From Rheinheimera tangshanensis (GTDB lineage: Bacteria; Pseudomonadota; Gammaproteobacteria; Enterobacterales; Alteromonadaceae): DNA of 64,000 nt. A program made the position numbers and the translations under genes. The number at the start of each line of letters is the position of its first letter. The stretch's first letter is position 1. This document shows, piece by piece, positions 37,786-46,252 of this stretch. The notes under the pieces are model-generated. The model was not told the origin of the DNA and did no database searches. It was given only the letters and a program-made list of their open reading frames with translations. The stretch lies in contig NZ_BMLH01000013.1 in NCBI RefSeq assembly GCF_014645135.1, positions 1-64,000 on the forward strand. Reading direction: 5' to 3'.

Positions 37786-39030
37786 ATGATAGCGCCACGT
37801 AAAATTATCCGCTGCTTAGATGAGCACTGGACTGTCATTGAGCAGTTGGTTGAACGAAGTATCAGCGGTAACTTCAGTTTTCAGGATGTACAGCATCTGA
37901 TCCTGCGCCACAACAATGGCATGAGTAGTGAACAGGTGTTCCGTGAAGCACAACGTTTTTTGCAACTGGAAATTCTGATCCCACTGGCTAAATCTAGTCA
38001 GTTAGAGCTAAATCGTTCTGTGCTGGAATTTGCTCAGCAACTGATGCAAGAGCAGCAATTAGGCCTTGCGACCGATATTGAAAGCCGGATTCTGGAGCTG
38101 AAACGTTTATCCGAACGTATGCAGGAGGCTGCTCAAAGCCGTGATAGCAGTGAGCTGCGTCGCTTCTCCCGTGTCATGGACGAACGTATCCGTGAAGTAC
38201 TAAAACATTTTGGCCAGAATGAAAGCGCCATTTTGTCTTTAGTAGAACGCGCCAAAGCAGATGAAGGCAAGTTGAGTTTAGCGCGGCGTTATGCTGCTGT
38301 GATGGATGCTTTTGATGACTACATCGATCCTGTTTTGGCGCTGGTCGATATCAATGGCCCTTTCCAGCTGACCGTCTCAGCTGTTGAGGTTATGCTCAGC
38401 GAGTTGCTGCAAATTATCGAAGTCACAGGCACACTGAACACTGAAAAAGAGACACTCATTCAGCTGCGCACCCGATTGATTGAAATGAACCAGGTCGGCC
38501 GTGAAAGTTTAAGCCGCTGTGCTGACTTGCTGATGCCACTGCGAGACGAGCTGCGCCGTAATACATTGCTGTCCCGTAACGCCAGTTTCTTATTAGGACA
38601 GATGCGTAAAAAAGGCATAGATCTGACGTTAGAACCTTTAGTACCAGCCATCAGCTCTGACAGCCAACGTTTCTCTTTAGGCTCTGCCAATCAAATCACC
38701 AGCTATATGGCGGAGCTGTGTCAGTACGAACATGATGCTTATCAGCTACCGGAAGAAATTCTCAGCAATCACAGTATGCTGATGCAGGTACCTGAACTTA
38801 AAGATGTAGTGCACAAAGCCAAAACACTGAAAAAACTACCGGATTTAAGTCGCTGGCTGGCTGAGAGCTACCCTGAACTACCAGTGGATGAACTGCTTTT
38901 CCTGTATCAGGAGCTTTCACGCTCAGATGAGCTGACGTTAGAACACAGCGAACACCACACAGAATTGACACTCAATGGCTACAAGCTGACCTTACACCCT
39001 TTTCAAAGCAGCGAAGCCGGGACTTTATAA
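37786..39030 (+). CDS. mksF: MksF-like kleisin subunit of a MukBEF-type condensin
   Basis: 414 residues, mostly helical. N-terminal winged-helix-like region (residues 1-90), central helices (LKRLSERMQEAAQSRDSSEL) and a C-terminal region with LPDLSRWLAESYPELPVDELLFLYQELS. The identification rests mainly on operon position before an MksE-like and an MksB SMC-like gene, and on size. Kleisins bridge the two SMC heads. AAAGGAC lies 6 bases upstream of the ATG. The stop codon adjoins the mksE ATG with no gap. Confidence 0.78.
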   Translation: MIAPRKIIRCLDEHWTVIEQLVERSISGNFSFQDVQHLILRHNNGMSSEQVFREAQRFLQLEILIPLAKSSQLELNRSVLEFAQQLMQEQQLGLATDIESRILELKRLSERMQEAAQSRDSSELRRFSRVMDERIREVLKHFGQNESAILSLVERAKADEGKLSLARRYAAVMDAFDDYIDPVLALVDINGPFQLTVSAVEVMLSELLQIIEVTGTLNTEKETLIQLRTRLIEMNQVGRESLSRCADLLMPLRDELRRNTLLSRNASFLLGQMRKKGIDLTLEPLVPAISSDSQRFSLGSANQITSYMAELCQYEHDAYQLPEEILSNHSMLMQVPELKDVVHKAKTLKKLPDLSRWLAESYPELPVDELLFLYQELSRSDELTLEHSEHHTELTLNGYKLTLHPFQSSEAGTL

Positions 39031-39579
39031 ATGCAATTAAATTTAGATGAACTGACCCAACTGGCTGAAATCAGCAAAAAGCTGTCCAACGGTTACCATA
39101 TCAGCGAACAGGATTTTGCCTTGTGGCAGGAACTGGATCTGCAGGAAGACTCCTATACCGCCTTGTTTGGCGCTTTAGGCAATACATTAAAACGCGACAG
39201 TCGTGGTTTCTTTTATTTTGAAGTCGACGACGCCACCGCCAGCATGGGTAAAATTTCCCGTCTGTTTGCGTTGACCTTATTTGCTTTGGTGGAGTTTTAT
39301 GCCGATAAAGGCCAGGACCCGTTGCGCGCCTTGTTTGAACATGAAATCACCACAGAAATCTGGGGCCAGTTGCTGCAGCAGCAATACCACTTATTCGAAC
39401 AATTGGAAATATTCTCAGTCACCGACATGAAACGTGAAATTGCCAACCGCTTATTACGTTATGGCCTGGCACGGCCAAGCGGCGATCAGATCAAATTATT
39501 ATCCCCTGTGTATCGTTATTTAGATGCGTTAATGGATGTGGATCACAGCGCAGTCACAGAGGAGAACGCAGATGTCTGA
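39031..39579 (+). CDS. mksE: MksE-like condensin accessory subunit
   Basis: 182 residues, acidic, probably tandem winged helices (KITE type): YHISEQDFALWQELDLQEDSYTALFGALG near the N-terminus and MKREIANRLLRYGLARPSGDQIKLLSPVYRYLDALM near the C-terminus. Homologues (JetB/MksE) bind the kleisin. Its last 8 bases overlap the mksB start, so all three subunits are translationally coupled. Confidence 0.82.
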   Translation: MQLNLDELTQLAEISKKLSNGYHISEQDFALWQELDLQEDSYTALFGALGNTLKRDSRGFFYFEVDDATASMGKISRLFALTLFALVEFYADKGQDPLRALFEHEITTEIWGQLLQQQYHLFEQLEIFSVTDMKREIANRLLRYGLARPSGDQIKLLSPVYRYLDALMDVDHSAVTEENADV

Positions 39580-42418
39580 GCAACAAAAACAAGAACTATA
39601 TGGCTTAACCAAACTGGCGCTACTGAATACAGCGGGCTACGCCAAATGTGTGATCCCGCTGGATGATTCATCCTCTATTTGCGCCCCGAATAATACGGGT
39701 AAAAGTTCGGTGATTAACGCCCTGCAGTTCCCACTGATTAACGATTTGCGTTTAACAGAGTGGGACGGCCACGACTTAGACGAAACCCGTAAGTTTTATT
39801 TCGGTACAGACCAAAGCTACATACTGCTCGAAGCCAATTTGCCAGACGGCCCTGTCGTCATTGGTGTAGCAGGCCGCGGTAAAATTGCAGGTTATGCGTT
39901 TCAGTATTTTTGCTACAAAGGCAAACTGGACTTAAACCATTATTTAGATGGCAAAAGTTATGTGCGTTACAACAAGCTGGACCATCATTTACGCAGCTTA
40001 GGTTTTGATCCTATTGAATTAAAACAGTCTGAACTCAATGCGATGCTGACGGGTGGCGCTACCCCTTTTGACAGTCGCATTAACCTTCGGATGATCCCAC
40101 TGGCTAACGTGTCGGATGCGCCCGTCTACAAAGACATTTTCCGTCGCATTCTAAACCTGCACCGCTTAACAGCGCAGGATGTCAAACGGCTGTTATTGCC
40201 TGTCTTTGCCCGGCATTTAGGCGACCCTAAGGTCGATTTTTATCAGGTCTGGCACAACGCCTTTGAAAAGGTCAATAAAGACAGACGTGAACTTAAAGCC
40301 CTGGAAAACCAGCAGGAAGCCGTCACAGCCCTTGAAAGCCTGCTCGACAACCGCTCAGTATTAAAAGGTCGTTTAGCCACGTATGCCCCTAAACTGGATG
40401 TGGCTTTAACTGAATTTCATAGCTACTTTGACGATCAACAAGAGCTTCTGAACGAGCAGTTGACTGGTCTTTTGGCTGAAAAAAGCCAGTTGGAAGAGCG
40501 TCAACGTTTGTATGTTGGCCAAATAAAAGAACTGTCGGGTCGTCAGCAGCAACTGCAACAGTGGTTTGGCGAATTTGATGCGTTACATCAAAAATTCAGC
40601 TTAAGTAATGAAGCTACCTTGCAGACCAATTTAAGCAATATCCGCGCAGCCTACGAGCAACTAAGTCACAGCTTACAAGGAGCCAGTCAGGTTAATGCCA
40701 CCACTTTGGCGCATCAGAAAAGCCAAAGTGCCAAACAGTTGCAAAGCTTAAAACTGCAGCTGAAAAACCTCGAATTTAACCTGTATTCCCGTCTGCGCGA
40801 AGATTTAAGCTTGCCGGAAGTACAGCAAATCACCCGCATTCTGAATCCGGATTTGTTGTCGCTTTCCACTACTGGTGGCGGTGATATTGAAATTCTGGAT
40901 GATGCATTGTTCTCAGAGCAACTGGAGAAAATCGCTGATTGCTTTAAACAAGGCAAACTGCATTTACCTGGTGTAGTGATAGACCTGCATCATTTACAGC
41001 CGGTCGAGCAAAATAGCCTCGAGAACAAAATCCAGCTAAAAGAGCAAATTGATGCGCTGCAGCAAACTTTACATACGCTGGAGCAGCAGCTAGCTGTTGC
41101 TGGAGATTTGGCCGGTAAAACCCGCGAAAAAGACCGTTTGTATCAGGATCTGTTGCAAGCTGAAGAAGACATCAAGAAGTTTGGCCGCTATCGGCAAATG
41201 CTGGAAATCAGCGACGAGCAACAGGCGCTGCAATCAGAGCTTGAAATTGAAGAAGACAAGCTGCAGGAACAGTTGGCTGAAGTACAGCACAAGGCCTCTA
41301 CCCTGTCCGACCGTCGCAACTTAGTTTCTAATAAGCAGGAACAGATTAAGCGTCAGGCGGAGCGAATTGAGCAGGAGAAAAAAGAGCGTATCGACTTCCA
41401 GCTCGATTTCTACTCCGGCAAAGTTACGCCTTATCCTATTGAAGTAACCTTAGATTTTGACAACTTAGCCGACGTATTACGCGACTTTAATAAGCAGTGT
41501 AATGAGCTGAAACTGATTGATGTGAATATCAAAAATACCTACTTGTTTATATTTAACGCCGGTATTACCAAGTTTGAAGTCGAGACGGACGAAGAGCTGA
41601 AGTTCCAGAAACTCATCAGTGCTTTCCATCACCTGGACAAAGAGCGTGAAGCCATTGAACGTCGTGCCCGCGTTGCTTTGACTGAAGTGGCGTCTACGCT
41701 TAAAGGCTTACGTGATGACTTAAACCGTTTGCATCGTGAGCTGAACAGCTTTAACCGCGGCATCTGGCGTCATCAGATTTCCAACCTACAGGATTTTAAA
41801 ATTGAAATTGTTGACCGCGCTTTATTGGTTGGCCATATCGATACTATTCTGACCACCTCAGAAGCCTACCAGCAAGGCGATACGCTGGATTTATTGGCAC
41901 CAAACGCCAGCAGCAATGAACGTGAAGTGCAGGCTGCAAAGGACTATTTAATTCAGGCGGCCAGCGAAAAAGGGGGTTTAACTTTATCGGACTTGTTTGA
42001 TATCCGTTTTAAAGTAGTGAACCGGGCCGGTGAAGTAGAATTTTTCGACAAAATTGACTCGGCGGGCTCCAACGGTACCCGTATTACTATCAAGTTGTTG
42101 TGCGGTATGTTATTCATCCGCCAGTTATTGTCCGAGCGCGAACGCGGTAAATACCGTATTCCAATTTATATCGACGAAGCAGCCGATATTGACCCGCATA
42201 ACCAGCAGGCCCTGATTGAAACCGCGCTGAACTTCGGTTTTGTGCCAATTTTTGCATCGGTTAAACCTCAGACTTCGTGCCGTTATATAGTGCCAATCCG
42301 CACTGTCGCTGGTGGCGCGCAAAACTGGGTGGATGAAAAAGACTGGATTTTATGTGAAAAAATTCCGGTAGCGGGTGAAATTGAACAACAAGTTTCGACA
42401 GAAACAGAACCTGCCTGA
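39572..42418 (+). CDS. mksB: MksB SMC-like ATPase of a condensin complex
   Basis: 948 residues from ATG 39572 (GAGGAG 7 bases before). An earlier in-frame start at 39536 is inside mksE. N-terminal ATPase lobe with Walker A variant A38-PNNTGK-S (Ala for the usual first Gly). Long coiled-coil arms at about 280-400 and 480-740, short compared with MukB (1486 aa), with a hinge-like break. C-terminal lobe with SAGSNGTRITIKLL (signature region) and Walker B IPIYIDEAADID near 868. It compacts and organises chromosomal DNA with MksE/MksF. No MksG/JetD gene follows. Confidence 0.87.
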   Translation: MSEQQKQELYGLTKLALLNTAGYAKCVIPLDDSSSICAPNNTGKSSVINALQFPLINDLRLTEWDGHDLDETRKFYFGTDQSYILLEANLPDGPVVIGVAGRGKIAGYAFQYFCYKGKLDLNHYLDGKSYVRYNKLDHHLRSLGFDPIELKQSELNAMLTGGATPFDSRINLRMIPLANVSDAPVYKDIFRRILNLHRLTAQDVKRLLLPVFARHLGDPKVDFYQVWHNAFEKVNKDRRELKALENQQEAVTALESLLDNRSVLKGRLATYAPKLDVALTEFHSYFDDQQELLNEQLTGLLAEKSQLEERQRLYVGQIKELSGRQQQLQQWFGEFDALHQKFSLSNEATLQTNLSNIRAAYEQLSHSLQGASQVNATTLAHQKSQSAKQLQSLKLQLKNLEFNLYSRLREDLSLPEVQQITRILNPDLLSLSTTGGGDIEILDDALFSEQLEKIADCFKQGKLHLPGVVIDLHHLQPVEQNSLENKIQLKEQIDALQQTLHTLEQQLAVAGDLAGKTREKDRLYQDLLQAEEDIKKFGRYRQMLEISDEQQALQSELEIEEDKLQEQLAEVQHKASTLSDRRNLVSNKQEQIKRQAERIEQEKKERIDFQLDFYSGKVTPYPIEVTLDFDNLADVLRDFNKQCNELKLIDVNIKNTYLFIFNAGITKFEVETDEELKFQKLISAFHHLDKEREAIERRARVALTEVASTLKGLRDDLNRLHRELNSFNRGIWRHQISNLQDFKIEIVDRALLVGHIDTILTTSEAYQQGDTLDLLAPNASSNEREVQAAKDYLIQAASEKGGLTLSDLFDIRFKVVNRAGEVEFFDKIDSAGSNGTRITIKLLCGMLFIRQLLSERERGKYRIPIYIDEAADIDPHNQQALIETALNFGFVPIFASVKPQTSCRYIVPIRTVAGGAQNWVDEKDWILCEKIPVAGEIEQQVSTETEPA

Positions 42419-42432
42419 ACCTAAACACAACT

Positions 42433-42471
42433 TCAGCTCAGCCGTTTTAGCATAGAAAGCGGTTGAGCTGA
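42433..42471. terminator. bidirectional hairpin between mksB and the response regulator
   Basis: Stem TCAGCTCA-CCG / CGG-TGAGCTGA with single-base bulges, between convergent genes. Only short T tracts on either strand, so termination strength is uncertain. Confidence 0.55.
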
Positions 42472-42484
42472 TAGTCAGATGGCG

Positions 42485-43162
42485 TCAGCTTTCGTCTGAT
42501 AAATAGTACCCTATGCCTCTTAACGTTCTGATATAACTCTGGCCAAAAGGCTCATCGACTTTTTTTCGTAAACGTCTGACATAAACATCAACCACGTTAG
42601 TGAGCGGATCTTCATTAATACCCCATACCGTTGAAAGCACCCGCTCGCGACTAAATACTTTTTGTGGGCTGGACATCAGTAGCTCGAGCACAGCCAGCTC
42701 TTTGGCGGTCAGCTGCAGTAGTTGGCCTTGTCGTCTGGCCTGCATAGAATCCAAATCTAATTCCAAATCACCTACTGTCAGTTGGCGCCGAACCGCAGCA
42801 AAAGGATTACGTTTAGATAACGCCTCAATCCTTGCTAATAATTCTTCAAAAGCAAAAGGTTTCACCAGGTAGTCATCAGCACCAGCTTTTAAACCATCCA
42901 CCCTGTCAGAGACTTCAGCCAAAGCCGATAACATCAGTACCTTTACCGGTAACTGTTGGGAACGTATTAACCGACAGATTTGTAAACCATCCATTTTGGG
43001 CAGCATCCGATCCAGAATCACCAGCTGAGGTTTCTGCGCCAATAATGCTGGTAAAGCCTCACTGCCATCGCCGACCCAATCGACAAAATAGCCTTCGGCT
43101 CTCAGTCCCCTGATCAGAAAGTCCGCCACCTTTTTTTCATCTTCCACGATCAGGATATGCAT
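42485..43162 (-). CDS. OmpR-family response regulator
   Basis: 225 residues. Receiver domain with acidic pocket VEDEKK, phospho-acceptor D51 in LVILDRMLPKMDG, and K in YLVKPFAFEELLARI. A winged-helix DNA-binding domain follows (about 130-222; LTAKELAVLELLMSSPQKVFS, NVVDVYVRRLRKKV). Translationally coupled to the upstream kinase by a 13-base overlap. The CusR/QseB subgroup is closest by pattern. The signal is unknown. Confidence 0.92.
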   Translation of the reverse strand: MHILIVEDEKKVADFLIRGLRAEGYFVDWVGDGSEALPALLAQKPQLVILDRMLPKMDGLQICRLIRSQQLPVKVLMLSALAEVSDRVDGLKAGADDYLVKPFAFEELLARIEALSKRNPFAAVRRQLTVGDLELDLDSMQARRQGQLLQLTAKELAVLELLMSSPQKVFSRERVLSTVWGINEDPLTNVVDVYVRRLRKKVDEPFGQSYIRTLRGIGYYLSDES

Positions 43163-44745
43163 GCGTTGTCCTCTTCAACTAAAGGTAAAATAATTCTGAC
43201 ACAAGTACCTTGTTGATCATCGCTGCTCAGTGTCAGCTCTGCATGCTGGCTTTGTACTAAGGTCTGACACAATGATAAACCTATCCCTAGTCCGTCAGGT
43301 CTGAGCTGGCGGGCATTATCTGCTCTGAAATAGCGGTCAAATACATGAGGTAAATCACCAGGCAAAATACCTATACCATGGTCCTGCACCTGAATAACAC
43401 ATTGCTCTGCCACTACCACACTTAATTCAACCTGCTGCCCTGTACTGCTGTACCTCACTGCATTATCGAGGATAATTTGTAATGCCTGCAGCAACTTATC
43501 CAGATCAAGCCACAACAACGCTGTGGCTGCGTTAGCAGGCAATTCTGCACACTGGATCTGCACTGACTGACTGGCAGACAACTGCCGGGCTAATGCAGTG
43601 ATCTGTTGCCATAACTCGCCAAGGGTCAGAGTCCGCGGCCGCACCTGTAGTTGTTGTGCACCTCGCACCAGCATCAGTAGATCATCAATACGACTGGACA
43701 ACTGCACACTGGTTTGAGCGATGCGCAGCAAGCTGTCCTTATAAAAATCAGCGGTTTTGTCTGCACCACGCAGACTAATTTCGGCTTCCCCCCGAATCGC
43801 TGTCGCAGGAGTACGCAACTCATGACTAACATCAGCCAAAAAACGTTGCTGTTGCTGTTCTGCATGCTGTAACTGTTCAAGTGCGTGTCGCAATTGAGCC
43901 GTGCGCTCTGCGACCTCAAGCTCCACTCGGCGGGTATGATCCTCTTCTTGTTGTCTGGCCCGCTCCAAACCTGTAGCCATCAGATTAAAGCTTCGGGCAA
44001 GCATGCTGAACTCAGCCGGTCCCTGCTCTGGCAAACGGTAATTCAGTTGGCCATCAGCCAGAGCTGAAGTACCTGTCAGTAACTGCTGCACTGGCTGATA
44101 CAAAGCTCTGGATAACACAAGTGCAAGACTGACAGCACAAGCCACGCCAAACAAAGACACAACCACGACCAGAACTTTGACCTGTTGCAATGCTGTTGCC
44201 GCTTTTTCTTCGGCTTGCTCTGAGCGCTGGCGTTGTAATTCAATAGAGTCAGCAATCAGATGCTTCAAGTCCAGCCCTTCCAGATTATCGAAAGTTTGGA
44301 TCAACAAGCGCCATATTTGCGCTTCGCGCTCGGGTCGGACTTGTTTATTCTTTAAACTTTGCTCCAAAGCTGCAACGTTCGTCTCAAGAATAGACAGGGA
44401 CTTTAGCTGCTGGCTTATAGCAGCAAAGTCATCCGGATGTTCCGACAACCGCTGATCATGCTGCAATAAGGTATTTAAATCAGCCAGACTTTGCTGCATT
44501 TGCCCAAGGTATTGATCCCGTTGCTCTACAGTACTGTCTTTCGTTAGCAACGACTGAGCAAGCCAGACTTTAAGCCGCTGCTTATCAGCTCCAAGTGTAA
44601 TAAATTCAGCCAGCATCTGATTGGCAACCCTACTGCGCTCTACATGATAACTGGCCACACCGGAAGCCCATATCGCAAGGCCAGCCTGCACCAAGGTGAT
44701 TGCCAGCAACAAAAAAAACGCAAGATACAGTTTACTTCGAAACAC
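43150..44745 (-). CDS. sensor histidine kinase
   Basis: 531 residues from GTG 44745, preceded by GGAGGGG at 7 bases. An upstream in-frame ATG at 44817 lacks such a site. TM1 (LYLAFFLLLAITLVQAGLAI), a helical periplasmic domain of about 170 residues like 4HB sensors, TM2 (VLVVVVSLFGVACAVSLALVL), HAMP, a Gln-rich coiled coil, dimerisation/phosphoacceptor motif DVSHELRTPATAIRGE, and ATPase boxes DNAVRYSS (N), DHGIGI (G1), GLGIGLSLC (G2). First gene of the kinase-regulator pair. Confidence 0.9.
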   Translation of the reverse strand: MFRSKLYLAFFLLLAITLVQAGLAIWASGVASYHVERSRVANQMLAEFITLGADKQRLKVWLAQSLLTKDSTVEQRDQYLGQMQQSLADLNTLLQHDQRLSEHPDDFAAISQQLKSLSILETNVAALEQSLKNKQVRPEREAQIWRLLIQTFDNLEGLDLKHLIADSIELQRQRSEQAEEKAATALQQVKVLVVVVSLFGVACAVSLALVLSRALYQPVQQLLTGTSALADGQLNYRLPEQGPAEFSMLARSFNLMATGLERARQQEEDHTRRVELEVAERTAQLRHALEQLQHAEQQQQRFLADVSHELRTPATAIRGEAEISLRGADKTADFYKDSLLRIAQTSVQLSSRIDDLLMLVRGAQQLQVRPRTLTLGELWQQITALARQLSASQSVQIQCAELPANAATALLWLDLDKLLQALQIILDNAVRYSSTGQQVELSVVVAEQCVIQVQDHGIGILPGDLPHVFDRYFRADNARQLRPDGLGIGLSLCQTLVQSQHAELTLSSDDQQGTCVRIILPLVEEDNACIS

Positions 44746-44928
44746 AACCCCTCCGGTTCCATGCTCATTGATGCAAACAGAGTAATGCAAGTTAGAGCTA
44801 AAGGCTGCTTTGTTCATCTGTTTTTAATCTTCAGTGCAGGCAAACTTCATGGTAGATGCAGCAAATTGCTTTGTTGACTGGCAGATACTGAACCCAGACC
44901 AATCATTCAATAAAGCAAGGAAAAAAAT

Positions 44929-45477
44929 ATGAACCTTAAAATAACCAGCATACTTGGACTGACTTTTGTAGCCTGGTACGCTCCACTGGCCTATGCCAAC
45001 ACAGCCATCACGGAAGCCGAGTTAAAGGCGGCTCAGGACGCCTGGGGGCAAGCACTGATCCAGATCAGCTCTGATTACGAAAAATCCGGACTTGAAAAAG
45101 CAAAAATTACCGCAAAAACTGTGCTGGACAAGGCTTATGGTTACAACATCACTCCTGTGTTATTTAAGCCAACCCTGGCCACAGGTGCACAAACTTTCCG
45201 TACCACCTATCAGGGAGCACTAGCCTATTTTGTTGGCGGTGACAAAAACTTTCCTGCAGACACAGGTTTTGCACTCAAAGGCTGGACAGCCTATGACTAT
45301 AAAAACGCCGCGGTTTATATCAATGGTGATATGGCGTTAACCACGGGTCATGTGATGCTGACGGATAAAAATGGCAAAGTCACTACAGTAGATAAAAGCT
45401 GGGGCTTTAAAAAAGCTGCAGATGGTAAATTACGCATAGTACTGCACCATTCTTCTTTGCCTTATCAACCTCAGTAG
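44929..45477 (+). CDS. secreted NTF2-like protein
   Basis: 182 residues with a signal peptide (ITSILGLTFVAWYAPLAYA, cleavage near residue 24). The mature part follows the NTF2/SnoaL-like layout: N-terminal helix (AELKAAQDAWGQALIQISSDYE), YGYNITPVLFKPTLATG, and two final strands (DMALTTGHVMLTDKNGKVTTVDKSWGFKK, KLRIVLHHSSLPY). Such periplasmic proteins are widespread and mostly uncharacterised. Divergent from the sensor kinase, so it could belong to that regulon, but no operator was identified. Confidence 0.65.
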   Translation: MNLKITSILGLTFVAWYAPLAYANTAITEAELKAAQDAWGQALIQISSDYEKSGLEKAKITAKTVLDKAYGYNITPVLFKPTLATGAQTFRTTYQGALAYFVGGDKNFPADTGFALKGWTAYDYKNAAVYINGDMALTTGHVMLTDKNGKVTTVDKSWGFKKAADGKLRIVLHHSSLPYQPQ

Positions 45478-45498
45478 CACCAACAGGTTAGAACGGTA

Positions 45499-46242
45499 TC
45501 AGCTCCAGAGTTTGCCCACTGGAGTTGATGCCGAAAGATGCCGTGCCACCTGAGCCTGAAATAATTCAGCACAGCCCATGGCGTCTGTCACCGCATGATG
45601 AGGTTGATAAGCTGGCAGTTGGTAACGCCGCCGGCAGTCTGCGAGTCTTAAGGATGGCTTGGCTTGTGCTGTCATACTTCGCCACCAGCCTTTTAATCCA
45701 GACTGTGTAAAACCCCGTTCTAACGCCAATGTATCAATCATTGGAAATACGACACCTTCTTTTATCCGGCTCATTAATCCATGATACAAAAAGGCGCGCT
45801 CTATAGGCAGATGATGCACCAGCACCACTTTTCCAGCTAAGGCCTGCAATAAAGGCTCAATATACTGCTCTAGATCAGGTGCCTGCGCTATGACGCTATC
45901 GGTAATACCGTGCACTATCACCGAACTGTCTTTGAGCTGTATTCTGGGTTTGACCAAATAACTTTGCGCCTTGCTGCTATAAATTCGCTCTAACGTCAGC
46001 GGCACCAACCCTATACTAACAATGCCGTCACGCACCGGGTCGAGGCCTGTGGTTTCGAAATCCAAAGCAACATAATGGATATCTTGCAAAGCAGTACCAG
46101 CAGCTACAGCGCCAGCCTGATAAAAAGCTTTTAATCTGGCATCTTTGGCGCTTAACTCCAGCTGCTGCATGGTTTTTTGCCAGTTTTTGCTTAGCAGTTG
46201 CAGCGGATCTGTTTTTAATTCCTGCTTTTTCAGATAAAACAT
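45499..46242 (-). CDS. DnaQ/PolC-type 3'-5' exonuclease
   Basis: 247 residues. DEDDh exonuclease motifs: YVALDFETTGLDP (Exo I, Asp/Glu), VLVHHLPIERAF (Exo II region; the usual acidic residue is not obvious) and HHAVTDAMGCAELF (Exo III, His/Asp). A stand-alone exonuclease resembling PolC-like proteins. It sits 10 bases after the cNMP/CBS/DUF294 gene, a pairing common in gammaproteobacteria. The substrate is unknown. Confidence 0.82.
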   Translation of the reverse strand: MFYLKKQELKTDPLQLLSKNWQKTMQQLELSAKDARLKAFYQAGAVAAGTALQDIHYVALDFETTGLDPVRDGIVSIGLVPLTLERIYSSKAQSYLVKPRIQLKDSSVIVHGITDSVIAQAPDLEQYIEPLLQALAGKVVLVHHLPIERAFLYHGLMSRIKEGVVFPMIDTLALERGFTQSGLKGWWRSMTAQAKPSLRLADCRRRYQLPAYQPHHAVTDAMGCAELFQAQVARHLSASTPVGKLWS

Positions 46243-46252
46243 AACACCTCTG

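Noticed and set aside
37786-42418. A complete Wadjet (JetABCD) anti-plasmid system
   Set aside because: Only three of four subunits are present. No JetD/MksG-like gene lies on either side.
44850-44890. Another copy of the MITE-like repeat before the NTF2-like gene
   Set aside because: Only GCTTTGTTGACTG matches. The ends and hairpin are missing, so chance similarity is possible.
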